Shown here: positions 31,925-40,814 of the stretch, piece after piece | How positions within the stretch are numbered: the first letter of the stretch is position 1 | How the letters are laid out: the number at the start of each line of letters is the position of its first letter | Source of the DNA: Streptomyces sp. NRRL S-646 | Lineage (GTDB): Bacteria > Actinomycetota > Actinomycetes > Streptomycetales > Streptomycetaceae | Assembly (NCBI RefSeq): GCF_000720765.1 | Contig: NZ_JODC01000006.1 | Location: 372,001-436,000, forward strand | Direction: 5' to 3' | DNA: 64,000 bases | The notes under the pieces: generated by a model | Told to the model about the DNA's origin: nothing | What the model saw: the letters and a program-made list of their open reading frames with translations, nothing else | Database searches by the model: none | Made by a program: the position numbers and the translations under genes

Positions 31925-33063
31925 GGGCCCTGCACATCATCACCGGCCTCGGCGTCGGCGGAGCCGAACAGCAGCTGCGCCTGTTGCTGCGTCACCTTCC
32001 CGCGCAGTGCGACGTGGTGACCCTGACCAACCCCGGCCCGGTCGCCACGGGCCTGACCGCCGACGGTGTCCGCGTCATCCACCTCGGCATGGGCGGCAAC
32101 CGCGACCTCGGCGCGCTGCCCCGCCTGACCCGGCTGATCCGCACCGGCGGCTACGACCTCGTCCACACCCACCTGTACCGGGCCTGCCTCTACGGCCGGA
32201 TCGCCGCGCGGCTCGCGGGAGTCCGGGCCGTCGTCGCCACCGAGCACTCGATCGGCGACTCCGTGCTGGAGGGCAGACCGCTGACCGCGGGCGTCCGCGG
32301 GCTGTATCTGGCCGGCGAGCGCCTGGGCCGCGCCACGGTCGCCGTCTCGCCGACGGTGGCCGAGCGGCTGCGCCACTGGGGCGTACCCGGGGCACGCATC
32401 CGCGTCATCCCGAACGGCATCGACGCACCCCGGTTCCGCTTCGACGAGGTGGCCCGCAAGGAGGCCCGGATGCACTACGGGCTGCCCGAGGACGCATACG
32501 TCGTCGGCGGGGTGGGACGCCTCGCCCCGGGCAAACGCTTCGACCTGCTGCTGCGCGCCCTGTCCCGGCTGCCCGGTGACGTACGGCTGCTGCTGGTGGG
32601 CGGCGGGCCCGAGGAGACGGCGTTGCGGCGCACCGCCCGGGCGCTGGGGATCGCGGACCGGGTGGTGCTGACGGGCGAGCGGCCGTATCTGCAAAGCCCC
32701 CGCGACGGCGCGCCCGGCCTGGTCGACCTGCTGTCGGCGATGGATGTGCTCGTCTCGCCGTCGCCGCAGGAGGCCTTCGGGCTGGCCGTGGTGGAGGCGC
32801 TGGCGGCCGGGCTGCCCGTGCTGTACGCGAGCTGCCCCGCCGTCGAGGACCTGCCGCCGGACGCGGCACCCGGCGCCCGGCGCGTCACCGGCGGCACCGG
32901 GGCGTACGTACGGGAGCTGCTGCGGTTGCGGGCGGCGGGGCCGGGCGAGCGATGCGTCCCGGACGCCGTGCACCGCTACGACATCGCGTGCAGCGCCCGG
33001 CAGTTGATGGATGTCTACACGGCCGCTCTGGCCGGCTCGACCCTGGAAGTGAGTTCTCCATGA
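31921..33063 (+). CDS. GT4-family glycosyltransferase, second
   Basis: 380 residues from GTG, overlapping the deacetylase stop (GTGA). The N-terminus is HIITGLGVGGAEQQLRLLL, followed by HTHLYRACLYGRIAARLAG. The C-terminal GT-B domain has VGGVGRLAPGKRFDLLL, LLLVGGGPEE and SPSPQEAFGLAVVEALAAGLPV. It adds a further sugar to the repeat unit. It is clearly distinct from the first glycosyltransferase of the operon. Confidence 0.92.
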   Translation: MRALHIITGLGVGGAEQQLRLLLRHLPAQCDVVTLTNPGPVATGLTADGVRVIHLGMGGNRDLGALPRLTRLIRTGGYDLVHTHLYRACLYGRIAARLAGVRAVVATEHSIGDSVLEGRPLTAGVRGLYLAGERLGRATVAVSPTVAERLRHWGVPGARIRVIPNGIDAPRFRFDEVARKEARMHYGLPEDAYVVGGVGRLAPGKRFDLLLRALSRLPGDVRLLLVGGGPEETALRRTARALGIADRVVLTGERPYLQSPRDGAPGLVDLLSAMDVLVSPSPQEAFGLAVVEALAAGLPVLYASCPAVEDLPPDAAPGARRVTGGTGAYVRELLRLRAAGPGERCVPDAVHRYDIACSARQLMDVYTAALAGSTLEVSSP

Positions 33064-33731
33064 CCGACAACCCCGTTCAGCGTGCCCGCCTGTCGCGCCG
33101 TGAGCGCGCCCGTGTGAAGCGGCTGCCCTCGTGGTGGCTGCTGCCGGCCGGGGCGCTGCTCGGTGCCGTGGCCGGCGGCGCGTACGGAGTGGCGAAGCCG
33201 CCGCAGTACACGGCGACGAGCTCCGTCGTCGCCGTCGCGGCGGGCCGGTCCGACGTCGACTGCGCCGACGCGCTCGGCTTCGCGCAGGCTTACGGCCGGG
33301 TGGCCCCGCAGCTCGCGGTGCTCGGGGACGCGCAGGTCGAGGCGGGCGTACCGGCCGCGACGCTGCGCAAGAGCGTGCAGGTCGCGACCTCGCCGGACGC
33401 GCCGATGGTCTCGGTCTCGGCGACCTCCTCCAGCCCCGCCCAGGCCGCGGACATCGCCAACGCCGTGTCCGGCGCTCTGGTCACGCAGGCGGCCCACAAC
33501 AAGGCCGGCACCGGCATCCGGCTCGAACCGCTCGCCCGCGCGATGAGGCCCGCCGAACCGTCGTCCGCGTCCTGGAAGCTGACCTCGCTCGTGGGTGCGT
33601 GCGCCGGAGGTCTGCTGGGCGGCCTCGTCCTGCTGGCACGACCGCGGCGGGCGGCGGACGACGACGGCCCGGGACAGGCGACGGTGCCCGCCCCGACCCT
33701 CGCCGCGGACGCCCGCGGGACACTCGGATGA
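33060..33731 (+). CDS. Wzz-like chain-length / polysaccharide co-polymerase protein
   Basis: 223 residues, coupled by ATGA on both sides. A basic N-terminus leads into a membrane helix (about 26-46), then PPQYTATSSVVAV, the usual start of the Wzz periplasmic domain. A second membrane helix (about 176-196) precedes a short cytoplasmic tail without a tyrosine-kinase domain. It regulates polymer length with the Wzy-like protein. It is shorter than proteobacterial Wzz but normal for actinobacteria. Confidence 0.82.
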   Translation: MTDNPVQRARLSRRERARVKRLPSWWLLPAGALLGAVAGGAYGVAKPPQYTATSSVVAVAAGRSDVDCADALGFAQAYGRVAPQLAVLGDAQVEAGVPAATLRKSVQVATSPDAPMVSVSATSSSPAQAADIANAVSGALVTQAAHNKAGTGIRLEPLARAMRPAEPSSASWKLTSLVGACAGGLLGGLVLLARPRRAADDDGPGQATVPAPTLAADARGTLG

Positions 33732-34840
33732 CCGCGTCCGGCCATACGCTCTCGGTGGAACTCTGCACCGACGAGCGGACCTTCGCCGGGCTTGCGGAGC
33801 AGTGGGGCCGGCTGCACGAGGCCTGCCCGTCGGCGACACCGTTCCAGAGCCACGCCTGGCTGCACTCCTGGTGGCTCTCGTACGGCACACCCGACGGGCT
33901 GCGGCTGTTCCTGGTGCGCCGGGGCGGTGAACTGGTGGCCGCCGCACCGCTGATGCGGGTACGGCGTCCACTGCCGAGGCTGGTGCCCATCGGCGGCGCC
34001 ATCTCCGACTTCTGCGACGTACTGCTGGACGAGAAGGAGGCCGAGGACGGCAGCCGGGCACTGGCGGACGCCCTGGCCGACGCGGCCCGCACCGCGCTGA
34101 TCGACTTCCGGGAGGTCCGGCCGGGCAGCGCGGTGGAGCAGGTCTACGGCCGCTGGCGTGGTCCGCGCCGCCGGCTGCGCGACTCGACGTGCCTGGAACT
34201 GCCCGCCCTGCCGATGACCGAGCTGGTCAAGCGGCTGCCGCCGGCGCGCGCCCAGCGGGTGCGCAACAAGGTGAACAAGCTCGGCCGGCTCGGCGTCGAG
34301 TGGCGTGTCGTCGGCCACGACGAGACGGAGACGGCGCTGCGGCGGCTGCTGGAGCTGCACCGTCTGCAGTGGCAGGGCAAGAAGATGACACCGGAGCACA
34401 CCCGGCCGCAGTTTCTGGAGCACCTGGTGCGGTCGGTGGTCCCGATGGCCCGCTCCGGTCAGGCTTCGGTGACGGAGTTCCTGCTCGAGGGCGCGGTGGT
34501 GGCGGTCGACCTGCATCTGCTGTCGGGAAGGCTGCTGGGCGACTACATGTACGGCTTCCACCCGGGGCTGCGGGAGCGGAAGGTGGACGTGGCGACGATG
34601 CTGCTGCGCGCGTCCACCGAGCACGTCGCCTCCGCCGGGGAGGGCCGGGTCCTGAGCCTGATGCGCGGCGACGAGCCGCACAAGTACCGCTGGTGCCCCG
34701 ACACGGTCTACAACCAGCGGTTCCTGCTGGCCGGCCGGCGCACGGCGCCGCTGCTGGCGGCCACCGTCTGCGCGGCCGCCGCCCGGTGCGGGGCCAAGTC
34801 GGTCCGGCGCATGGTCCCCGACTCCAAGGACCACTGGTAG
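33728..34840 (+). CDS. CelD/BcsL-like GNAT acyltransferase
   Basis: 370 residues, coupled by ATGA to the Wzz-like gene. The double-GNAT (FemAB-like) arrangement is suggested by TPFQSHAWLHSWWLSYG near the start, and by LHRLQWQGKKM and YMYGFHPGLRERKVDVATMLLRAS in the second half. Proteins of this kind occur in polysaccharide clusters and are thought to acylate a sugar or lipid component. The precise acyl group is unknown. Last gene of the operon. Confidence 0.85.
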   Translation: MTASGHTLSVELCTDERTFAGLAEQWGRLHEACPSATPFQSHAWLHSWWLSYGTPDGLRLFLVRRGGELVAAAPLMRVRRPLPRLVPIGGAISDFCDVLLDEKEAEDGSRALADALADAARTALIDFREVRPGSAVEQVYGRWRGPRRRLRDSTCLELPALPMTELVKRLPPARAQRVRNKVNKLGRLGVEWRVVGHDETETALRRLLELHRLQWQGKKMTPEHTRPQFLEHLVRSVVPMARSGQASVTEFLLEGAVVAVDLHLLSGRLLGDYMYGFHPGLRERKVDVATMLLRASTEHVASAGEGRVLSLMRGDEPHKYRWCPDTVYNQRFLLAGRRTAPLLAATVCAAAARCGAKSVRRMVPDSKDHW

Positions 34841-34848
34841 CGCCGCCC

Positions 34849-36090
34849 TCAGCGGTCGGGCGGGAACGTGGGCATCTCCGGCACCCGCGGGGGCACCGGC
34901 GGCACGGGGGGCACCGGCGTCGGCAACGGCACCGGTGTCGGCTCCGGTGGCACGGGGATCGCGGGCGCGGGCGGGACGGGGACGACGGGCCCGGGCGTCG
35001 GCTCCGGCAGGACGGAACTGGCCAGCACCGCACGGTAGATGGCGGCGGCCCGGGGGTTGTCGGTGCACAGCCACACGCCGTGTGGGCAGTAGTCCGTGAT
35101 CGTGTTGTACAGCGGCTTGTGCTCGTCCATCCAGGCGAGCATGCGCAGCATGTACGTGACGTCGTCGCCGTTGCGGAACAGACCCCACTCCGGATACGAG
35201 ATCGGCTTGTGGTGCTCCCGCGCGAAGTCCACGTGGAACTTCAGGCCGTAGGGCTCCGACACCTCCTCGTCGAACGACATTCCGTGCGGCTGGTCGTAGG
35301 AGTCCATGCCGACGATGTCGACGAAGTCGTCACCGGGATAGCACTTCGGCCATGGAATGGCGTCCGCGCCACGGTTCGGTGCGAAGTCGAACTTGAACTT
35401 CTGGCCGGGAATCGAGCGCATGACGGTGACGATGCGCCGCCAGTACCGGATCCAGTCCTCCGGGTCGGGGCCGCAGCGGTGGGTGTAGGTGACGCCGTTC
35501 ATCTCCCAGCCGAGCACCAGGACCGTGTCCGTCGCGCCCAGGTCGACCAGGCGCTTTGCCAGCAGCCGGAAGTGCTCGTCGAACTCGCCCGCTGCGGCGC
35601 GCCGCAGCAGCCGTGCGACGGCGATGTCGGAGACCTGCGCCTCGTTGTGCTCCATCAGCGGGACGTTGAGCACGAGGAGCCGGTCGGGCTTGGCCAGCCG
35701 CCACTTGGCCCAGCTGTCGAGGAAGCCGTAGCCGCCCTCGATGTTCTCCCAGACGTCGCCCGGCAGATAGGTGTGCCCCACGCGCAGCTCGGTACCGCCC
35801 AGCCAACCGCTGAACTCCTTCAGACGCACCAGCCCTTCGGGCTCGGAGTCGAGGAACGCGCCGAACGCGGCGCGCCGCACGTCCGCCACCGCGTAGGAGC
35901 GGGTGATGTCCGCGGGCGCGGGCGTGGGGTCCGGTGCGCCCGGCACCACGGGCATGGCGCGCCGCGCATCGGGGTGCCGGGCGGCATCGGCCGGGGAGGC
36001 CGGGCCCCAGGCGAGAGCTGCTGACGCGATCGCTCCGGCGGTGATGAGCGCCAGCCGCCTGTGGGCGGACCGGCGGCGATGAGGGGTCAT
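34849..36090 (-). CDS. secreted GH26-like glycoside hydrolase
   Basis: 413 residues with a signal peptide (to about residue 37). The (beta/alpha)8 catalytic pair fits family 26: E196 in LGWEMNG as acid/base and E301 in YPEWGL as nucleophile. The last 45 residues are a Pro/Val/Glu tail (PVPPEPTPVPLPTP type) that may span the cell wall. It converges on the exopolysaccharide operon with 8 bases between. It may trim or release that polymer, as hydrolases encoded in such clusters often do. Confidence 0.88.
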   Translation of the reverse strand: MTPHRRRSAHRRLALITAGAIASAALAWGPASPADAARHPDARRAMPVVPGAPDPTPAPADITRSYAVADVRRAAFGAFLDSEPEGLVRLKEFSGWLGGTELRVGHTYLPGDVWENIEGGYGFLDSWAKWRLAKPDRLLVLNVPLMEHNEAQVSDIAVARLLRRAAAGEFDEHFRLLAKRLVDLGATDTVLVLGWEMNGVTYTHRCGPDPEDWIRYWRRIVTVMRSIPGQKFKFDFAPNRGADAIPWPKCYPGDDFVDIVGMDSYDQPHGMSFDEEVSEPYGLKFHVDFAREHHKPISYPEWGLFRNGDDVTYMLRMLAWMDEHKPLYNTITDYCPHGVWLCTDNPRAAAIYRAVLASSVLPEPTPGPVVPVPPAPAIPVPPEPTPVPLPTPVPPVPPVPPRVPEMPTFPPDR

Positions 36091-36209
36091 TCATCCTCCT
36101 TTGCCGCAATTCCGCACATTAATGACACACAGTCATATATCACTTAATTGCACCACTTGAGGCGGGTGGCCGGACATGGATCACCCGCATGAGTGACCTG
36201 GTCGGGCCG

Positions 36210-38132
36210 TCAGCCGCCGTACAGCGCCTCGATCTCCTCCGCGTACGCCGCCGTCACGGCGTGCCGCTTGATTTTCAACGAGGGGGTGAGCAAACCGTTG
36301 TCCTCCGTGAACTCGCCCTCGACCAGGGTGAAGGCACGGACCGACTCGGCGCGGGAGACGGCCTCGTTGGCGTAGTCCACGGCCTTCTGGACGTCGGCGC
36401 GCATCCGCGGATCCCGGACGACCTCCGACATCGGGGTGTCCGCCGGCAGCTTGCGGACCGTCAGCCAGTGGGCGACGGACTCGGGATCGAGGGTGATCAG
36501 GGCGGCGACGAAGGGGCGGTTGTCACCGACGACGATGCACTGGCCGATCGGCGGGCGGCTGCGCAGCCGGTCCTCCAGTACGGCCGGGGAGACGTTCTTG
36601 CCGCCGGAGGTGACGAGGATGTCCTTCTTGCGGCCGGTGATGGTGAGGTAGCCGTCCTCGTCGAGAGCGCCGAGATCACCGGTCGCGAACCACTCGTCCC
36701 GCAGTACGGCGTCGGTGGCGGCCGGGTTGTTCCAGTACGCGCCGAAGACGACGCCGCCCTTGATGAGCACCTCCCCGTCGTCGGCGATGCGCACCGCGGT
36801 GCCGGGGACCGGCACGCCGACCGTGCCCGGGCGGGGCTTGAGCGGCGGGACGATCGTGGCGGCCGCGCTCGTCTCCGTCAGGCCGTAGCCCTCGTAGACG
36901 ATGATTCCGGCGGCGTAGAAGAACAGGTTGAGGTTGCGGTCGAGCGGGGAGCCGCCGCTGATCGCGTAGCGCATGCGGCCGCCGAGTTCCTTGCGCACGC
37001 GGCGGTAGACCAGCAGGTCGTACAGGGCCCAGGCGGCGTAGAGGGCGGGGCCGGGCCCCTTGCCCGTCTCCAGGAACTTGTTCAGGTACGCCTGGCCGAA
37101 GCGGACGCCGATGCGGTCCGCGCGGTCGAAGGAGGCGCCGCGGCCGATCTTCTCGGCGGTCGCACGACCCGTGTCGTGGATCTTCTCGAAGAGGTACGGG
37201 ACGCCGACGAGGAAGGTCGGGCGGAACTCCTTGAGGGCGGGGCGGAGTTCGTCGGGCCTGATGCTCGGGCAGTGGCCGATCTCGATACGGGCCATCAGGC
37301 AGGCGATCTGCAGGGTGCGGCCGAGGATGTGGGCGAGCGGGAGGAAGAGGAGGGTGGAGGCGACCTGGCGGGTGACCTCCTTGAAGATGGGGTGGAGCAG
37401 CTCGACCGTGTTGGCGGCCTCGGCGTGCAGGTTGGCGTGGGTGAGGACGCAGCCCTTCGGTTTGCCGGTGGTGCCGGAGGTGTAGCAGATCGTCGCGGTC
37501 GTGCCGGGGGTGAGCGCGGCACGGCGCTTGGTGACCTCCTCGTCGGGGAGGTGGCGGCCGAGGAGGGTGAGGTCGGACATGGCAGCTTCGTCCAACTGCC
37601 AGATCCGCGGCTGCCGTTCGTGCCGGGCCGTACCCGTTGTCACCGTGGCGGCGTTCTCGGCGGTCTCGGTGACCACGAAGCGGGCGTCGGAATCCCGGAC
37701 GATCCACTCCACCTGCTCGGCGGAGGATGTGGCGTAGATCGGGACCGTCTGGCCGCCCGCCGCCCAGATCGCGAAGTCCAGGACCGTCCACTCGTAGCGG
37801 GTACGGGACATGACGGCGACCCGGCCGCCGGGTTCGAGACCGGCGGCGATCAACCCCTTGGCCACGGCGGTGACTTCGTGGGCGAAGGCGGCCGCGGTCA
37901 CCGGCTGCCAGGCGCCGTTGTCGTGTTTGCGGCGCAGCACCACGGCATCGGGGGCCTCGGCCGCGTTGGTGAAGGGCAGGTCGGCGGTGCTGCCGATGGT
38001 CGGGCGCGGGGCGAGGGCGGGGGTGCGGGCCTCGCGGACGACTCCGTCCTCGTCCCTGACGACCTCGACCCTGGTGCGGGACGCAAGGTCGGTGCGCCGT
38101 TTTGCCCTTTTCAGGTCCTTGCGTACGCCCAT
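36210..38132 (-). CDS. fadD: long-chain fatty-acid-CoA ligase (FadD15-like)
   Basis: 640 residues. The AMP-binding P-loop is YTSGTTGKPKG. Later motifs are YGLTETSAAAT, WFATGDLGALDEDGYLTITGRKKD and the C-terminal lysine region (LTPSLKIKRH). It activates fatty acids with ATP and CoA at the membrane face. A TTACT-N4-AGTAA dyad lies 35-50 bases upstream, a form typical of fatty-acid-responsive TetR/FadR repressors in actinobacteria. Confidence 0.93.
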   Translation of the reverse strand: MGVRKDLKRAKRRTDLASRTRVEVVRDEDGVVREARTPALAPRPTIGSTADLPFTNAAEAPDAVVLRRKHDNGAWQPVTAAAFAHEVTAVAKGLIAAGLEPGGRVAVMSRTRYEWTVLDFAIWAAGGQTVPIYATSSAEQVEWIVRDSDARFVVTETAENAATVTTGTARHERQPRIWQLDEAAMSDLTLLGRHLPDEEVTKRRAALTPGTTATICYTSGTTGKPKGCVLTHANLHAEAANTVELLHPIFKEVTRQVASTLLFLPLAHILGRTLQIACLMARIEIGHCPSIRPDELRPALKEFRPTFLVGVPYLFEKIHDTGRATAEKIGRGASFDRADRIGVRFGQAYLNKFLETGKGPGPALYAAWALYDLLVYRRVRKELGGRMRYAISGGSPLDRNLNLFFYAAGIIVYEGYGLTETSAAATIVPPLKPRPGTVGVPVPGTAVRIADDGEVLIKGGVVFGAYWNNPAATDAVLRDEWFATGDLGALDEDGYLTITGRKKDILVTSGGKNVSPAVLEDRLRSRPPIGQCIVVGDNRPFVAALITLDPESVAHWLTVRKLPADTPMSEVVRDPRMRADVQKAVDYANEAVSRAESVRAFTLVEGEFTEDNGLLTPSLKIKRHAVTAAYAEEIEALYGG

Positions 38133-38167
38133 GACGGCTCCCGGTCGGCTCGGACTGGCAGGTCAAC

Positions 38168-38181
38168 TTACTCGTAAGTAA
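38168..38181. promoter_or_regulatory. candidate FadR/TetR operator
   Basis: TTACT (38168-38172) and AGTAA (38177-38181) form a dyad with a 4-base centre, 36 bases upstream of the acyl-CoA ligase start. Confidence 0.45.
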
Positions 38182-38219
38182 GGAAAGGTCAATGGGGCGG
38201 TGGTGAGTGGACTGACGTT

Positions 38220-39794
38220 CTAGCCCTGACTGCGGTCGGCCTGGTCAATCGCGTCCGCGAGCTGCTGTACGTCCTTGTCCTCGGTCTTGGCCGCCAGCTT
38301 CTCGGCGCGGTCGTGGAGTTTGCTGAGGCCTGGGGCGCCGGGGAGGGAGCGCCGGCGTTCGTCGCCCTGGCGGAGGGCGTCGGCGAAATACGCGGCGACG
38401 GCGGTGACCTGGAAGCGGGGGCTCGCCTCCCAGAGGGAGCCGTTCAGGGCGCCGGTCTCCAGTTCGCCGGACTTCTCGTGCGGGTCGCGGGTGTGGGGGT
38501 CGAGCCAGCGGACGGTGGTGGTGGCGAGGTGGCCGTCGGCGCCCGGCCTGGTGCGGACGGCATACAGGGCGGTGACCGTGTGGCCGGGGCCGACCTCGCC
38601 GCCGTCGACGCGGTCGTTGCGGAAGTCGTTGTCGGCGACCCGGCGGTCGTCGTAGCCCACGAGGCGGAACTCGGCGACCGTGGCGGGGTCGAAGGCGACC
38701 TGGGCCTTGGCGTCGCGGGCGGTCAGGTCGATGTTCTGCGGGAGCTGCTCGCAGAAGACCTTGCGGGCGTCGCCCTCCCCCGACACGTACACGGTGTGGC
38801 CGTCGCCCTTGTCCGCGAGGCGTTCCATGAGGGCGTCGCCGTAGTCGCTGCCGACGCCGACGCCGAAGAGGGTGATGCCGTACTCGCGGCGGGCCGAGGA
38901 GATGCGGTCCAGGATGGAGTCCGGGTCGGTGTCGCCGTCGTTGGCGAGGGCGTCCGAGATGAGGACGACGCGGTTGGTGGCGTTCTTGCGGCGGCCCTCG
39001 ACGGCGGTGGCGTAGCCGGTCTCGACGCCCGCGCCGAGGTTGGTGGAGTAGGTCGGCTCCAGACCGTCGATCGCTTCGTGGATCTCGCCCCGGTGACCGC
39101 CGAGGCGGGTCAACGGCAGGACCTGCTCGGCCTTCTCGCTGAAGGTGACGATGGCGACCGAGTCGTCGTCGCGCAGCCGGTCCGTCATCGTGTCGAGGGA
39201 CTTCTGGGCGAGGTCGAGCCGGCCGGGCTCCGACATGGAGCCGGAGATGTCGATGACGAACGTGAGGGCAGCGGGCGGGCGTTCGCCGGTCTCGGCGGCC
39301 GGGCGGGTGGCGAGACCCACGCGGACCAGGGACCAGTTCTTCTCGTCGGTGCGGGCGCCGTCGACGGTGACCGTGAAGCCGTTGCCGTCGGGGCGTTCGT
39401 AGTCCTGGCGGAAGCTGTTGACGAACTCCTCGGGGCGGATGGTCGACGGGTCGGGGCGCTGCCCGGCGGCGAGGGTGCGGCGGGCGTAACCGTAGGACGC
39501 GGTGTCGACGTCGAGGGCGAAGGTGGAGAGGTAATCGGCGGACGGGGAGGGGGCAAAGGACGGGCTTGCGTAGGAGTTCTCGCCGTCCTGGGCACCGGCC
39601 GTCGGGGCGGCCGGCGCCGGGAAGCCGGTCCGGTGCGAGCCGTCCGAGGCCTTGTTGCTGCTGTCGGAGCCGCCGCCCGTCCCGCAGGCCGTGAGCAGCA
39701 GCCCCCCGGTCGCCGCGAGGGCGAGGACGGCGGCGCGCAGCCGCCGGGTTCGGTCGTGTGGCATGCCCGGCCGTGGTGTTCGGTACCGCTCCAT
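38220..39794 (-). CDS. von Willebrand factor type A lipoprotein
   Basis: 524 residues with GGAAG upstream of the ATG. A lipobox (LLTACG) puts the lipid-modified cysteine at residue 37. A low-complexity Ser/Ala/Pro linker leads to a YfbK-like N-terminal domain, then a VWA domain with the MIDAS DISGSMS and SDALANDGDTD. The C-terminal region follows in the same style. It is exposed outside the membrane and probably binds a protein partner through the metal site. Function unknown. Confidence 0.88.
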   Translation of the reverse strand: MERYRTPRPGMPHDRTRRLRAAVLALAATGGLLLTACGTGGGSDSSNKASDGSHRTGFPAPAAPTAGAQDGENSYASPSFAPSPSADYLSTFALDVDTASYGYARRTLAAGQRPDPSTIRPEEFVNSFRQDYERPDGNGFTVTVDGARTDEKNWSLVRVGLATRPAAETGERPPAALTFVIDISGSMSEPGRLDLAQKSLDTMTDRLRDDDSVAIVTFSEKAEQVLPLTRLGGHRGEIHEAIDGLEPTYSTNLGAGVETGYATAVEGRRKNATNRVVLISDALANDGDTDPDSILDRISSARREYGITLFGVGVGSDYGDALMERLADKGDGHTVYVSGEGDARKVFCEQLPQNIDLTARDAKAQVAFDPATVAEFRLVGYDDRRVADNDFRNDRVDGGEVGPGHTVTALYAVRTRPGADGHLATTTVRWLDPHTRDPHEKSGELETGALNGSLWEASPRFQVTAVAAYFADALRQGDERRRSLPGAPGLSKLHDRAEKLAAKTEDKDVQQLADAIDQADRSQG

Positions 39795-39941
39795 CTTCCG
39801 TGCCCCCTTGGTGTGTTGACGCCGACGTCTGTGACTGTGACGGCGCAGGGGGTCGGAATGTGCGGCACGGGGCGTTGCGGATGCATCTCAAGACGGCCAC
39901 GATCATGGCCGGTCGAGACCGGTGGGTGATCCTCCGTTGAC

Positions 39942-40814
39942 CTAGGACACCACGTCCTTGCGGGCGAAACCCCGGAAGGCCAGGGCGAACAGCACGAGCG
40001 CGTACGTTATGGAAATCGCCGTGCCCTGGATCATGCCGGACCACTCGGGGTGCGGCTGGACGGCGTCCGCCCAGGCGAACTGCCAGTGCGCGGGCAGGAA
40101 GTCACGCCAGTGGCCGAGGGCCGTCACGGCGTCCAGGACATTGCCGACGATGGTGAGTCCGACCGCGCCGCCGACCGCGCCGAGGGGCGCGTCCGTCTTC
40201 GTCGAAAGCCAGAACGCCAGCCCGGCGGTGACCAGTTGGGACACGAAGATGAACGCCACGACCACCAGCAGGCGCTGGGCCGCCGTCCCCGAGTCCAGCG
40301 CGCCGCCGGTGGGGATCTGCAGCGGGCCCCAGCCGTAGGCGGCGGTGCCCACGGCCAGTGCCACCACCGGGAGCAGGATCATCGCGGCCAGGCTGAGGCC
40401 GAGTCCGACGACGAGCTTGGACCACAGCAGGCGTGCCCGTGGGACGGGGGCGGCCAGCAGGTAGCGCAGGGAGGACCAGCTCGCCTCGGACGCCACCGTG
40501 TCCCCGCAGAACAGGGCGACCGGGATGACGAGCAGGAAGCCCGCGGAGACGAAGAGGTTGACGGCGGCGAAGTTGGCTCCCGACGCGGTGGCCGTGTCCA
40601 TCAGCGTCACCTGGCCGTTGCGGCCGCTCGGGTCGCCGCCGATCGCGAAGGCGATCAGCAGCACGAACGGCAGCGCGGCGAGGATCCCCGCCATGATCAG
40701 CGTCCGGCGCCGCTTCAGCTGCCGGACCAGCTCCACCCGCAGGGGCAGGGTGCGGCCGGCCCGGTAACCGGAGGCGGCGTGAAGGGGGTCGGTGTGCCCG
40801 GCCAGCGTGCTCAT
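39942..40814 (-). CDS. ABC-2 type transporter permease
   Basis: 290 residues from ATG at 40814, overlapping the ATPase stop by 4 bases (ATGA). About six membrane segments with ABC-2 features: the first helix after VELVRQLKRRRTL, then CGDTVASEASWSSLRYLLAAPVPRARLL, the typical ABC-2 coupling helix. It forms the membrane channel for the fused hydrolase-ATPase encoded just upstream. Substrate unknown. Confidence 0.9.
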   Translation of the reverse strand: MSTLAGHTDPLHAASGYRAGRTLPLRVELVRQLKRRRTLIMAGILAALPFVLLIAFAIGGDPSGRNGQVTLMDTATASGANFAAVNLFVSAGFLLVIPVALFCGDTVASEASWSSLRYLLAAPVPRARLLWSKLVVGLGLSLAAMILLPVVALAVGTAAYGWGPLQIPTGGALDSGTAAQRLLVVVAFIFVSQLVTAGLAFWLSTKTDAPLGAVGGAVGLTIVGNVLDAVTALGHWRDFLPAHWQFAWADAVQPHPEWSGMIQGTAISITYALVLFALAFRGFARKDVVS

